Source: Micromonosporaceae bacterium KJ-029 (GTDB taxonomy: Bacteria; Actinomycetota; Actinomycetes; Mycobacteriales; Micromonosporaceae). Taken from it: a stretch of DNA of 64,000 nt. The notes beneath the pieces were generated by a model that was given only the letters and a program-made list of their open reading frames with translations, did not search any database and was not told the origin of the DNA. The translations under genes were made by a program, and so were the position numbers. This document shows, one piece after another, positions 35,767 to 44,796 of this stretch (positions are counted from its first letter, which is position 1; every line of letters starts with the position of its first letter). Location: contig BIFP01000052.1 in NCBI GenBank assembly GCA_005402585.1, positions 124,001 through 188,000 of the forward strand. Direction: 5' to 3'.

Positions 35767-37262
35767 CCCCGTCCGTACAGCATCTTGACCGCCTTCACCA
35801 GGCGCGCGACGTCGGCCGGCGTGCGCTCGAAGGTGGTCGAGGGCAGCAGCGAGCGGGCGCGGCGGCGGGTCACCGCCTTGGCCCGGCCGAACTCGCGCAG
35901 CCCGTCCTCACCGTGGATCCGGCCGAAGCCCGACTCGCCGACCCCGCCGAACGGCAGGGTGGACATCCCGGCGAAGGTGAGGGTCGAGTTGACCGAGGCC
36001 ATGCCGGTGCGCAGCCGCCGCGCGATGGCCACCGCGCGCCGTCGCCCGAAGACCGAACCACCCAGGCCGTACGGCAGGGCGTTGGCCCGGGTGACGGCCT
36101 CGTCCACGTCCCGGACGCGGTTGAGGGTCAGGGTGGGGCCGAAGGTCTCCTCGCGGATCGCGGCCGAGTCCTCCGGCACGTCCACCAGCACAGTCGGGTG
36201 CGCGTACGGCGGCCGTACCGCCTCCGGCCCGCCCAGCACGGCGCGACCGCCCCGGGCCAGAGCGTCGTCGATGTGCCGGCGGATCACGTCCAGTTGGCTC
36301 GGCATGGTGATCGGGCCGATGTCCGCGCCCTCCAGGCCGACGGTCAGCCGGCCGGCGCGCGCGACCACCTTGTCGACGAAGGCGTCGAAGACCTGCTCCA
36401 CGGCGTAGACCCGCTCGATGCCGATGCAGGTCTGACCGGCGTTGGTCATCGCGCCCCAGACGCACGCCTCGGCGGCGGCGTCCAGGTCGGCGTCCACGTC
36501 CACGATCATCGCGTCCTTGCCGCCCGCCTCCAGCAGCACCGGGGTCAGCGACTCGGCGCAGGCCGCCATCACCTTCTTCGCGGTCGCCGTCGAGCCGGTG
36601 AAGGCGAGCTTGTCGACCCCGGCGCGGCACAGCGCCGCGCCGACCTCGCCGAGCCCGTGCACGGCGGCGAACACCGGCTGCTCGGGCACCACCTCGGCGA
36701 AGCTGTCGACCAGCCACTGCCCGACGACCGGGGTGTACTCGCTGGGCTTGAAGACCACCGCGTTGCCGGCCGCCAGCGCGTACGCGGCGGAGCCGATGGG
36801 AGTGAGGACGGGGTAGTTCCAGGGACCGATGACGCCGACCACGCCGTGCGGCTGGTACTCCAGGTGGGCCGAGAACTCGGCCAGGATGAGCCGGGAGCGG
36901 ACGCGGCGGGGACCCAGCACCCGGCGGGCGTTGCGGGCCGCCCAGTCGACGTGCTCCACGGCGGTCACGATCTCGACAAGGGCGTCGGCGACCGGCTTGC
37001 CGCCCTCGACGTGCATAAGCTCCGCCAACTGCTCCATGCGCTGCGCGAGCAGCCGCCGCCAGCGCAGCAGCCGTTCCCGTCGCCCGGTGAAGCCGAGCCC
37101 CGCCCACCACTGGCCGGCGGCGCGCGCCTGCTCGACGGCGCGTTCGACGTCCACCGGGGTGGCGACCGGGACGCGGCCCGCTTCACCGCCCGTCGCCGGG
37201 TTGGTCGAGATCAGGTGACCGTCCTCGATCACCGGTGTGCCGGAGTGCCGCACAGCCGTCAT
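35763..37262 (-). CDS. NAD(P)-dependent aldehyde dehydrogenase
   Basis: A 499-residue ALDH-superfamily enzyme. The catalytic cysteine is in NAGQTCIGIERVY (about 285), the glutamate is in LEAGGKDAMIV (about 252), and PWNYPVL is the cofactor-site motif. The substrate is not clear; the short conserved C-terminus and lack of a membrane segment leave succinate semialdehyde or medium-chain aldehydes possible. TAGACT 6 nt before the ATG suggests a leaderless transcript, and a TetR-type palindrome covers its -35 region. Confidence 0.9.
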   Translation of the reverse strand: MTAVRHSGTPVIEDGHLISTNPATGGEAGRVPVATPVDVERAVEQARAAGQWWAGLGFTGRRERLLRWRRLLAQRMEQLAELMHVEGGKPVADALVEIVTAVEHVDWAARNARRVLGPRRVRSRLILAEFSAHLEYQPHGVVGVIGPWNYPVLTPIGSAAYALAAGNAVVFKPSEYTPVVGQWLVDSFAEVVPEQPVFAAVHGLGEVGAALCRAGVDKLAFTGSTATAKKVMAACAESLTPVLLEAGGKDAMIVDVDADLDAAAEACVWGAMTNAGQTCIGIERVYAVEQVFDAFVDKVVARAGRLTVGLEGADIGPITMPSQLDVIRRHIDDALARGGRAVLGGPEAVRPPYAHPTVLVDVPEDSAAIREETFGPTLTLNRVRDVDEAVTRANALPYGLGGSVFGRRRAVAIARRLRTGMASVNSTLTFAGMSTLPFGGVGESGFGRIHGEDGLREFGRAKAVTRRRARSLLPSTTFERTPADVARLVKAVKMLYGRG

Positions 37263-37283
37263 GGCGGAAGTCTAGACCCGAGT

Positions 37284-37299
37284 CCTACTCACTGGTAGG
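37284..37299 (-). promoter_or_regulatory. Palindrome CCTACTCACTGGTAGG at aldehyde dehydrogenase promoter
   Basis: Inverted arms CCTAC/GTAGG around six bases, lying 9 nt upstream of the likely -10 box (TAGACT, 37269-37274). The inner CTACTCACTGGTAG matches the ccr site CTACTGAACGGTAG at 11 of 14 positions, the same operator architecture but probably a different or related TetR-type repressor. Confidence 0.55.
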
Positions 37300-37510
37300 G
37301 GTGCTGAACCGGGGCGAACCCCATCGGCCGCCGGCGCGTTTAACCGGACGGAACGGCACTTCCGTCGGCGTACCGCCGGCCGGGTCGTCGGAGGGTCGGA
37401 CAGGGAGGTGTCCGGCTGTTGACTCAGAGTTGACCGGCCGGACAGTGGAGGCGGCCACCCGGTGGTGGCAGGCTGACCGGGGGGTGGCCGCGCGGGGTGG
37501 AGGTCTGTCC

Positions 37511-37963
37511 ATGGAGGAACATCCGCAACTGATGCCGCTGCTGACGGTGGCCACCGGGCCGATGCGCGGGCTCGGTTTCCGGTTGCGTCACCAGCCGCAG
37601 GTGATCGGCCGCGACGCGACGGCGGTCGACATCGTCGTCGACGATCCGCACCTGAGTCGCCGGCACGCCGAGATCTGGCTGACCGGCGAGGGAGTGTCCC
37701 TGAGGGACCTCGACTCCACCAACGGCACCTGGGTCAACGACCTACGGATCACCGAGGTGGCCCGGCTCACCGACGGCGATGTGATCCGGATCGGCCGTAC
37801 CGAGCTGCGGTTCTTCGACCCTGGGCTGGCCCGGACCGATCCGGTGGGCCTGTCGTTCGGCGTGCCCCGGCAGGAACGGCGCCCGACCCTGCCGCTGCCG
37901 GTCGCGTCCCCGGGCACGACGCCGGCGGTACCCGCGCCGACCGCGACGGCGGGCCGCCCCTGA
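37511..37963 (+). CDS. FHA-domain protein
   Basis: A 150-residue protein with a forkhead-associated domain (about 25-100) that would bind phosphothreonine peptides: IGRD at the first loop, LSRRHAEIWL and STNGTWVND carry the conserved Arg, Ser, His and Asn. A Pro/Ala-rich tail follows. In actinomycetes such proteins are read by Ser/Thr kinases of the PknB type; no kinase is encoded here. The ATG at 37511 is chosen because upstream codons have poor composition. The stop lies in the first unit of a 17-bp tandem repeat. Confidence 0.82.
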   Translation: MEEHPQLMPLLTVATGPMRGLGFRLRHQPQVIGRDATAVDIVVDDPHLSRRHAEIWLTGEGVSLRDLDSTNGTWVNDLRITEVARLTDGDVIRIGRTELRFFDPGLARTDPVGLSFGVPRQERRPTLPLPVASPGTTPAVPAPTATAGRP

Positions 37964-38055
37964 CGGCGGGCCGCCCCTGACGGCGGGCCGCCCCTGACGG
38001 CGGGCCGCCCCTGACGGCGGGCCGCCCCTGACGGCGGGCCGCGCCTGACGGCGGG
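37945..38055 (+). repeat. 17-bp tandem repeat, six copies plus a fragment
   Basis: The unit GACGGCGGGCCGCCCCT repeats head to tail from 37945 to 38046 (sixth copy with one change), then a partial copy. Unit one contains the stop of the FHA gene. Since 17 is not a multiple of three and each unit carries TGA, the array closes all three forward frames. GGCGG/CCGCC within each unit can form hairpins. Confidence 0.92.
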
Positions 38056-38201
38056 CCGGCTGCGGTTTACGGGTGCGTGACGGCCGGAGGGCCGCGCCTG
38101 ACGGCGGCGGGCCGGCCGGTTGTTGACGGCGGCGGACGCCACCGGCCGGGGGCGGCTCGTGGGGGCCGGACACATGGACCGGCGCCGCCGACCATGGCAG
38201 C

Positions 38202-39281
38202 ATGCCGCGGATGAGGACCGACCGGCACGTCGTGACCGCGAACGGGATCACCCAGGCCGTCCGGGTGGCCGGCCCGGCCGACGGCGTACCGGTGCTGCTG
38301 ATTCACGGCAACTGCTCCTCGGCCGCCTTCTGGGAGCCGCTGGTACGGCGGCTGCCGGAGACGCTGCGGGTGGTCGCGCCGGATCTGCGCGGCTACGGCG
38401 GTACGCAGACCGCGCCGGTGGACGCCGGCCGTGGGCTGGCGGACTTCGCCGACGACGTGGCGGCGCTGCTCGATGAGCCGGCCCTGTTCGCCGAAGGCGC
38501 CCGGCCGGTGGTGGTTGGCCACTCGCTCGGCGGGGGAGTGGCGATGCGGCTGCTGGTGGACCACCCCGACCGGGTGGCCGGGCTGCTGCTGGCCGCGCCG
38601 GTGTCGCCGTACGGCTTCGGCGGCACCCGTGACCTGGCCGGCGCTCCCACCACCCCGGACTTCGCCGGCACCGGTGGCGGTACGGCGAACGCCGACTTCG
38701 TCGCGCGGCTGGCCGACGGTGACCGGAGCGCCGAGGAGCGGACCAGCCCGCGCAGCGTGCTGCGGGCCGCGTACGTGGCCGACCCGTCCACCCTCGCCGA
38801 CGACGAGGAACTGCTGCTCGACAGCCTGCTCTCCACCGCGACCGGGACGGACAACTACCCCGGCGACGCGGTGCCCTCGCCACACTGGCCCGGAACCGCG
38901 CCGGGCCGGCGCGGAGTGCTCAACGCGCTCGCCCCGGCGCATTTCCGGATCGCCGAGGAACTGGTGGCCGTCGTACCCAAGCCGCCGGTGACCTGGATCC
39001 GGGGCGACGCCGACGTGATCGTCTCCGACACGTCGCTGTTCGACCTGGCCCAGCTCGGCGCGCTCGGCGTGGTGCCCGGCTGGCCCGGGCCGGACGAGTG
39101 CCCACCGCAGCCGATGGTGGGCCAGACCCGAGCGGTGCTCGACCGGTACGCCGCCGCCGGTGGCAGCTACCGGGAGGTGACGCTGCCCGGCTGCGGGCAC
39201 AGCCCGCACCTGGAGCGGCCGACGGAGTTCCTCGCGGAGCTGCTCGCGTTGGCCGGCGTCGATACGCTCAGAGGCGTCTGA
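38202..39281 (+). CDS. Alpha/beta hydrolase
   Basis: A 359-residue hydrolase-fold protein with the oxyanion motif LLIHGNCSSAAFW (about 29-41), the nucleophile elbow VVGHSLGGG (serine about 108) and the catalytic histidine in GCGHSPHLE near the C-terminus. The acid is probably the aspartate in WIRGDADVIV. A long cap region separates core strands. Substrate unknown; esterases, epoxide hydrolases and dehalogenases share this fold. ATG at 38202 or 38211 are both possible. Confidence 0.85.
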   Translation: MPRMRTDRHVVTANGITQAVRVAGPADGVPVLLIHGNCSSAAFWEPLVRRLPETLRVVAPDLRGYGGTQTAPVDAGRGLADFADDVAALLDEPALFAEGARPVVVGHSLGGGVAMRLLVDHPDRVAGLLLAAPVSPYGFGGTRDLAGAPTTPDFAGTGGGTANADFVARLADGDRSAEERTSPRSVLRAAYVADPSTLADDEELLLDSLLSTATGTDNYPGDAVPSPHWPGTAPGRRGVLNALAPAHFRIAEELVAVVPKPPVTWIRGDADVIVSDTSLFDLAQLGALGVVPGWPGPDECPPQPMVGQTRAVLDRYAAAGGSYREVTLPGCGHSPHLERPTEFLAELLALAGVDTLRGV

Positions 39282-39394
39282 TCGATGCGGCCGGACGCGG
39301 TCCGAGCGGGGCCGGGAGCCCTCCGGGCGGCCGGTCGTGAAATATCCCACGGCGCCTCGACAACCGTGCGTAAGGTGGCAGACTCGCGCGCATA

Positions 39395-39413
39395 ACCTTA
39401 GCGGCCGTTCATG
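39395..39413 (+). promoter_or_regulatory. Candidate operator CCTTA-N-C-NNN-CGTTC (double dehydrogenase)
   Basis: ACCTTAGCGGCCGTTCATG shares CCTTAGC, G and CGTTCA with the hbd site (15 of 19). TAACCT (39393-39398), a possible -10 box, overlaps its left end, so here the site would sit at the transcription start rather than over the -35 region. Confidence 0.5.
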
Positions 39414-39454
39414 TCGGGCCGCGCCGAGCGGACAGGGACAGGGGAGGCCGGGTC

Positions 39455-41245
39455 GTGGCGCGCGAGTTCACCAGTGTGGGCGTGGTCGGTCTGGGCACCA
39501 TGGGTGCCGGCATCGTCGAGGTCTTCGCCCGTAACGGCATCGACGTGGTCGCCGTGGAGATCTCCGAGGCCGCCCTGGAACGCGGACGGGCCAACCTCAC
39601 CGGCTCGACCGACCGGGCGGTGGCCAAGGGCAAGCTCGCCGAGGCCGACCGGGACGCCCTGCTGGGCCGGGTCACCTTCGCCGTCGGGCTGGACGCGCTG
39701 CACTCGGTGGACCTGGCGATCGAGGCGGTGCCCGAGCACCTCGACCTGAAGCAGCGGATCTTCGCCGAGCTGGACCGGGTCTGCAAGCCCGAAGCCATCC
39801 TCGCCACCAACACGTCGTCGCTGAGCGTCACCGAGATCTCCGTGGCCACCGCCCGGCCCAACCAGGTCATCGGCATCCACTTCTTCAACCCGGCACCGGT
39901 GATGAAGCTGGTCGAGATCGTGCGTACGGTGGTCACCTCCGCCGACGTGGTGGCCGACGTGGAGGCACTCTGCGCGCGCCTCGGCAAGGTCGACGTGACC
40001 ATCAACGACCGCGCCGGGTTCATCGCCAACGCGCTGCTGTTCGGCTACCTCAACCACGCGGTCGGCATGTTCGAGGCCCGGTACGCCAGCCGTGAGGACA
40101 TCGACGCGGCGATGAAGCTCGGCTGCGGCCTGCCGATGGGGCCGCTCGCCCTGATGGACCTGATCGGCCTGGACACCGCGTACGAGATTCTGGACACCAT
40201 GTACCGGCGCGGCGGGCGCGACCGCCGGCACGCACCGGTGCCGCTGCTCAAGCAGATGGTCACCGCGGGTCTGCTGGGCCGGAAGTCCGGCCGGGGTTTC
40301 TACACCTACGAGCGACCGGGCTCGCCGAGGGTCGTACCGGATGAGCAGACGCCGGCCGCCGCGGAGTCGGCGCAGGCCGACGGCGCCCGCGCCATCGCCA
40401 AGATCGGCGTTGTCGGCTCCGGCACCATGGCCACCGGCATCATCGAGGTCTTCGCCAAGACCGGCTACGAGGTCGTCTCGGTGACCCGGGGCGCGGAGAA
40501 GTCGGCCACGGTCTGCGAGGCGGTGAAGACCTCGCTGAACAAGGGCGTGGTCCGGGGCAAGCTCAGCGAGGCCGACCGGGACGCCGCGCTCGGCCGGATC
40601 AACTGGTCGGCGACGCTGGAGCACCTGGCCGACGTCGACCTGGTGATCGAGGCGGTGGTCGAGGAGTTGAGCGTCAAGAAGGCGCTGTTCGCCAGCCTGG
40701 ACGAGATCTGCAAGCCGGGCGTCGTGCTGGCCACCACCACCTCCTCGCTGCCGGTTATCGAGGTGGCGATGGCCACCCAGCGCCCGGCCGACGTGGTGGG
40801 GCTGCACTTCTTCAACCCAGCGCCGATCATGCCGCTGGTGGAGATCGTGAAGACCATCCGCACCTCGGCGGAGACCACCGCCACCGCCCGGGCGGTCTGT
40901 GCCGCGCTCGGCAAGACCGGGGTGGTCTGCGGCGACCGGTCCGGTTTCATCGTCAACGCGCTGCTGTTCCCGTACCTCAACGACGCGGTGCGGATGCTGG
41001 AGGCCAGCTACTCCACCACCGACGACATCGACCACGCGATGAAACTCGGCTGCGGTTACCCGATGGGACCTTTCGAGCTGCTCGACGTGGTCGGCCTGGA
41101 CGTGTCGCTGGCCATCCAGCGGGAGCTGTACCTGGAGCTGCGGGAGCCCGGGTTCGCCCCCGCGCCGCTGCTGGAGCACCTGGTGACCGCCGGCTACCTG
41201 GGCCGCAAGGCCGGCCGCGGCTTCCGCGACCACACCAGCCGCTGA
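39455..41245 (+). CDS. Double-module 3-hydroxyacyl-CoA dehydrogenase
   Basis: A 596-residue protein made of two complete 3-hydroxyacyl-CoA dehydrogenase modules in tandem. Module 1 (about 1-285) starts VGVVGLGTMGAGIVEV and module 2 (about 312-596) starts IGVVGSGTMATGIIEV. Both keep HFFNPAP with the catalytic histidine and both have the C-terminal dimerisation domain ending GRKSGRGFYTYE or GRKAGRGFRDH. Unlike FadB it has no hydratase part. The GTG start has GGGGAGG 7 nt upstream. It could serve 3-hydroxybutyryl-CoA or longer substrates. A 56-bp repeat unit starts 2 nt after its stop. Confidence 0.9.
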   Translation: MAREFTSVGVVGLGTMGAGIVEVFARNGIDVVAVEISEAALERGRANLTGSTDRAVAKGKLAEADRDALLGRVTFAVGLDALHSVDLAIEAVPEHLDLKQRIFAELDRVCKPEAILATNTSSLSVTEISVATARPNQVIGIHFFNPAPVMKLVEIVRTVVTSADVVADVEALCARLGKVDVTINDRAGFIANALLFGYLNHAVGMFEARYASREDIDAAMKLGCGLPMGPLALMDLIGLDTAYEILDTMYRRGGRDRRHAPVPLLKQMVTAGLLGRKSGRGFYTYERPGSPRVVPDEQTPAAAESAQADGARAIAKIGVVGSGTMATGIIEVFAKTGYEVVSVTRGAEKSATVCEAVKTSLNKGVVRGKLSEADRDAALGRINWSATLEHLADVDLVIEAVVEELSVKKALFASLDEICKPGVVLATTTSSLPVIEVAMATQRPADVVGLHFFNPAPIMPLVEIVKTIRTSAETTATARAVCAALGKTGVVCGDRSGFIVNALLFPYLNDAVRMLEASYSTTDDIDHAMKLGCGYPMGPFELLDVVGLDVSLAIQRELYLELREPGFAPAPLLEHLVTAGYLGRKAGRGFRDHTSR

Positions 41246-41247
41246 GG

Positions 41248-41303
41248 TGTAAGGAAGGGCCCCCTGTTAACGCCTGCGGTAGAGGAAGGGCCCCTTCTTA
41301 ACA
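41248..41303 (+). repeat. 56-bp GGGCCC-rich unit, copy B
   Basis: Starts TGTAAGGAAGGGCCCCCTGT and ends CCTTCTTAACA. It begins 2 nt after the TGA of the double dehydrogenase. With copy C, in opposite orientation, it brackets the small gene at 41362. Confidence 0.92.
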
Positions 41304-41361
41304 CCGTTGCGAGGCCGGGCGGAGACGGGGGCGGCGCCGGCAGGCCCGTACGCTGGATGAC

Positions 41362-41688
41362 GTGAGCCCCCGTCGTAACCGTCCCCGCCGCGACGACGCC
41401 GAGCGCCTGGACGCCGAGCGTGCCCGGCACGGCGTCGCGGCGGTGCAGCAGTGGCGGGACGGCGACTGGCAGGTACGCGGGATCAGTGGCGGCGCGTCGG
41501 TCAAGACGTACCGCTGCCCCGGATGTGACCAGGAGATCCCGCCCGGCGTGGCGCACGTCGTCGCCTGGCCGGCGGACGGCCGGGGTGACCTCACCGACCG
41601 GCGGCACTGGCACAGCGGCTGCTGGCGGGCTCGGGACCGGCGAGCACCGGTCATCCAGCGCGGTCGCGGCGCGCCCCGGCACGGCTGA
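41362..41688 (+). CDS. Small zinc-finger-like protein
   Basis: A 108-residue basic protein. YRCPGCDQEIPPGVAHVV (about 51-68) has a CxxC pair and HWHSGCW (about 87-93) provides His and Cys, so a four-ligand zinc site is likely. Homologues occur widely in actinobacteria without known function, to my knowledge. TACGCT (41349-41354) lies 7 nt before the GTG, suggesting a leaderless transcript. It is bracketed by inverted 56-bp repeat units 58 nt upstream and 19 nt downstream. Confidence 0.72.
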   Translation: MSPRRNRPRRDDAERLDAERARHGVAAVQQWRDGDWQVRGISGGASVKTYRCPGCDQEIPPGVAHVVAWPADGRGDLTDRRHWHSGCWRARDRRAPVIQRGRGAPRHG

Positions 41689-41707
41689 GCCGGCCAGGCG
41701 GGCTCGG

Positions 41708-41763
41708 TGTTAACAAGGGGCCCTTCCTCTACCGCAGGCGTTAACAGGGGGCCCTTCCTTGCA
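41708..41763 (-). repeat. 56-bp GGGCCC-rich unit, copy C (inverted)
   Basis: Reads TGTTAACAAGGGGCCCTTCC on the plus strand and is almost the exact reverse complement of copy B. It is the only one of the five units that is not placed 2 nt behind a stop codon in its own orientation. Confidence 0.92.
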
Positions 41764-41827
41764 CCGCCAGCGGCGATCTTTGTCACCTCGGGCGGCGGTG
41801 GGGCGGGTGGGGCGGGAGACTGGAGGG

Positions 41828-42637
41828 GTGAGCACACCGATCCGCGCGTCGTCGATCCTGCCCGGCCACCGGGAGGACATCGAGCTGCACACCGCGGACG
41901 GCCTGCGGCTGGTCGGCGAGCTGGCCCGCCCGGCCGACCGGGAACCGGCGGCCACCCTGGTCTGCCTGCACCCGCTGCCCACCCATGGCGGGATGATGGA
42001 CAGCCACGTGTTCCGCAAGGCGGCCTGGCGGCTGCCCGCCCTGGCCGACGTGGCGGTGCTCCGGTTCAACACCCGGGGCACCAGCAGCGTGCGTGGCACC
42101 AGCGAGGGCGCCTTCGACTCGGCCGTCGGTGAGCGCTTCGACGTGGCCGCCGCCATCGAGTACGCCGAGTTCCACGAACTGCCCAACATCTGGCTGCTCG
42201 GCTGGTCGTTCGGCACCGACCTGGTGCTCAAGTACGGCTGCGATCCGGTGGTGGCCGGTGCGATCCTGCTCTCCCCGCCGCTGCGTTTCTCGGTCCCGGC
42301 CGACCTGGATCACTGGGCCGAGTCGGGCAAGCCGCTCACCGCGCTGGTGCCGGAGTTCGACGACTACCTGCGCCCGGCTGAGGCCCGCGAGCGGTTCGCC
42401 GCGGTGCCGCAGGCCGAGGTGGTCGGCGTGCCCGGTGCGAAGCACCTGTGGGTCGGCGACGCCGAGACGGTGCTGGACGAGGTGGTCCGGCGGATCAACC
42501 CGACGGTGCCGGTGCCCCTGCCGACCACCTGGGATGGCCCGATGGAGACCGGCGACGTCAGCGCGTACGCCGACCGGACGGTGGCCGCGTTCGCCGACAC
42601 GCCAGTCCCGGGCCCGCAGCAGCGCCGGGCCGAGTGA
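41828..42637 (+). CDS. Alpha/beta hydrolase (serine hydrolase-type)
   Basis: A 269-residue hydrolase-fold protein: CLHPLPTHGGMMDSHVF near residues 39-55, RFNTRGTSSVRG, the nucleophile elbow LLGWSFGTDL (serine about 129) and the histidine in GAKHLW (about 213). This pattern matches the small dienelactone-hydrolase-like family with HPxP at the oxyanion loop. Substrate unknown. The GTG start directly follows TGGAGGG with no spacer, so leaderless initiation may apply. Confidence 0.83.
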   Translation: MSTPIRASSILPGHREDIELHTADGLRLVGELARPADREPAATLVCLHPLPTHGGMMDSHVFRKAAWRLPALADVAVLRFNTRGTSSVRGTSEGAFDSAVGERFDVAAAIEYAEFHELPNIWLLGWSFGTDLVLKYGCDPVVAGAILLSPPLRFSVPADLDHWAESGKPLTALVPEFDDYLRPAEARERFAAVPQAEVVGVPGAKHLWVGDAETVLDEVVRRINPTVPVPLPTTWDGPMETGDVSAYADRTVAAFADTPVPGPQQRRAE

Positions 42638-42676
42638 TTCCCGCCGGCTGGTGACGCCGCGCGACGGCGGACAGGG

Positions 42677-43990
42677 TCAGCGGGCGTCCTGGCGGGGGAT
42701 GATCACCTCGCGCAGGATGAGTTGGACGGCGGCCACGGTCGGGATCGCGATCAGGGCGCCGATCACCCCCAGCAGGGACACCCCGAGCAGCGCGGCGACC
42801 AGCGCGGCGACCTCGTTGACCTGCACCGAGCGGCGCATGATCTTGGGGTAGACGAGGTAGTTCTCGATCTGCTGGTAGACCACGAAGAAGACCACGCAGG
42901 CGATGCCGACGGACGGGTCGGTGGCGAACCCGACCAGGCTGACGATCACCGCGCCGATGGTCGCGCCGATCTGCGGGATGAGGTCGGTCACCGCGACGAC
43001 CACCGCCAGGGCGAACGGGTACGGCAAACCGACGGCCAGCGCGAACACGAAGGCGACCGCACCGGCCAGCACCGCGATGGTCAGCGCACCCACCATGTAC
43101 GCCCCGACCTTGGTGAGGATCTCGTCGCCGATCAGCTGCACCCGCTCCCGCCGAGACCGGGGCACCAGCGCGTAGCCGAGGTCGCGCAGCCGGTCGAAAT
43201 AGACGAGGAAGTAGATGGTCAGCACCAGCACGGTCAGCACCCGGAAGACCGTGCCGAAGACGAACTGGGCGCCGCCGAGCACCCCGCCCAGCGCCCGGCC
43301 GACCACGTCCGCGTTGGCCGCCTCCTGGGCCCGGCGCATCAGGTCGAACCGCTCGGCCAGGTCGTTGACGGTCTCGTTGCGGCGTAGCGCCTCCAGGTAG
43401 CTCGGCACCTGGTCGAGGAACTGCCCGGTCTGGGTCACGATCGGCGGCACCAGCGCCAGCACGCCGGCGCAGAGCAGGGCCAACACGGTCAGCGTGACGG
43501 CGGCGACGGCGAGCCCGCGCGGCAGCCCCCAGGAACGCAGCCGGATCACCATCGGGTGCAGGCCCACCGCGAGGAACAGCGCGATGACCACCAGGACCAG
43601 GATCCCGGCGGCGTTGCGCAGGCCCAGATAGACGGCGTACGCGAGCAGCACGCCGAGCGCCCCGGTGAAGCCGACCAGGAAGCTGTTGCGCCGCAGTGGA
43701 CGTCCCGGGGTGCCGAACCGCCCGGCCTCCCCGCCCGCCGGTGGCCGCGGCGCCCCGACCGCGGACTCCTCGGCCACGAGGGCCGCCTCGGCGCTGGCCC
43801 GGTCGCCGGAGCCATCCGTCCCCGGCCCGAGCTGCCCGGTTTCGCGCTGGTGTGGCCCCGGCCGCCCTGCCACGGCCTGCCTTGCCTCGGGCTGCCCTGT
43901 CCCGGGCTGCCTTGCCTCGGCCTGCCTTGCCTCGGCCTGCCTTGCCTCGGGCTGCTGTGGCCCGGGTTGCTCCGGCCAGTCCTGCGCCAT
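42677..43990 (-). CDS. AI-2E family transporter
   Basis: A 437-residue membrane protein with about eight hydrophobic segments in the AI-2E/PerM arrangement (LLAYAVYLGLRNAAGILVLVVIALFLAVGLHPMV, PQIGATIGAVIVSL, QQIENYLVYPKIMRRSVQVN). The family includes TqsA and Na+/H+ antiporters, so the substrate is open. The first 90 residues are a cytoplasmic low-complexity tail with EARQA repeats that are not part of the family core; their DNA carries short direct repeats and was probably formed by slippage. Confidence 0.88.
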   Translation of the reverse strand: MAQDWPEQPGPQQPEARQAEARQAEARQPGTGQPEARQAVAGRPGPHQRETGQLGPGTDGSGDRASAEAALVAEESAVGAPRPPAGGEAGRFGTPGRPLRRNSFLVGFTGALGVLLAYAVYLGLRNAAGILVLVVIALFLAVGLHPMVIRLRSWGLPRGLAVAAVTLTVLALLCAGVLALVPPIVTQTGQFLDQVPSYLEALRRNETVNDLAERFDLMRRAQEAANADVVGRALGGVLGGAQFVFGTVFRVLTVLVLTIYFLVYFDRLRDLGYALVPRSRRERVQLIGDEILTKVGAYMVGALTIAVLAGAVAFVFALAVGLPYPFALAVVVAVTDLIPQIGATIGAVIVSLVGFATDPSVGIACVVFFVVYQQIENYLVYPKIMRRSVQVNEVAALVAALLGVSLLGVIGALIAIPTVAAVQLILREVIIPRQDAR

Positions 43991-44796
43991 CCGGCCTCCC
44001 CGTTCAGGCTCCGGCGGGTGCTGCCGGAGTCGTGCCGGTCCGCGCGGCGCTCATGAGCCGGCGGTCCTGACCGGAGGGTAGTGCCGGGCGGGCGGGCCGG
44101 GCCAGTCGATACGCCCGCCCGCGGATCACCAGATCTGCCGGCCCGCATCGGCTGCTGGCGTGCCTCGACCCCGCCCGGCTGGGAGTCGCCGGACGCAGAA
44201 TGTCAGCGGTGGCGGACGTGGTTCAAGGGGGAGCACGGTTTACCCGTTCAAGGTTGCGTGACCCGGCACCAGACAGAGCCGGCACCCCACGCACACACGC
44301 GGAGGCCCATCCCGGACCCGGCGCGAAATCTTGGACAGTTCCCGTTCCCCGCTAACGGCAACTGTCCAAGATCTCGCGTCGCCATCTCGCCTTTTGGGAA
44401 CGGCAGCGCGCGAGACGGGGACGCAGCGGGTGCGCACACAGACTCTGGCCTTCCATCGACGTCCGGAGATGGCACCGCAGCCATCGGCAGCACCTACAAC
44501 GCGCGTCGAGAAACCGACACGGACCCGGCCCATCCGCCCGACCGAAGCGCCAGGCCTGGGCGCCAATCACTGAAGCGCCCGGACACCGTCAGGCAACCCA
44601 AGGGATCCCCAGCACGAACGGATTACCCGATCAACGTTCAAAGCGAGGCACTAGCTGATGGCATAGCCGGTTCAGGTCGCGGGCGGGAGGGCGCCGCCCC
44701 CGATCACGTCCGGTGCGGGGTGCGGCCTCACCTCTGCCGGATCGCGTTCGGTGCGGCGGGGGGCGGCACCTTCTGCCGGATCATGACCGGCTCGGC
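43991..44796. other. Gene-free region with a TCTTGGACAGTT hairpin
   Basis: About 800 bases in which I see no gene: open frames are short or lack initiation signals, and codon composition is unlike neighbours (lower GC around 44250-44650). No tRNA or known riboswitch was recognised. ATCTTGGACAGTT (44328-44340) pairs with AACTGTCCAAGAT (44360-44372), extended by CCGTT/AACGG after a one-base mismatch; a second member of this family is at 59812-59863. The region may be the remnant of a lost gene or an insertion hotspot. Confidence 0.55.
44328..44372. repeat. TCTTGGACAGTT hairpin repeat, copy 1
   Basis: 13-bp perfect outer stem, a C-C mismatch, 5-bp inner stem and a 7-nt loop. Shares TCTTGGACAGTT and its complement with 59812-59863. 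The surrounding sequence has no gene. Confidence 0.85.

Noticed and set aside
37945..38055. CRISPR array
   Set aside because: Units follow each other without spacers and there are no cas genes, so this is a plain tandem repeat.
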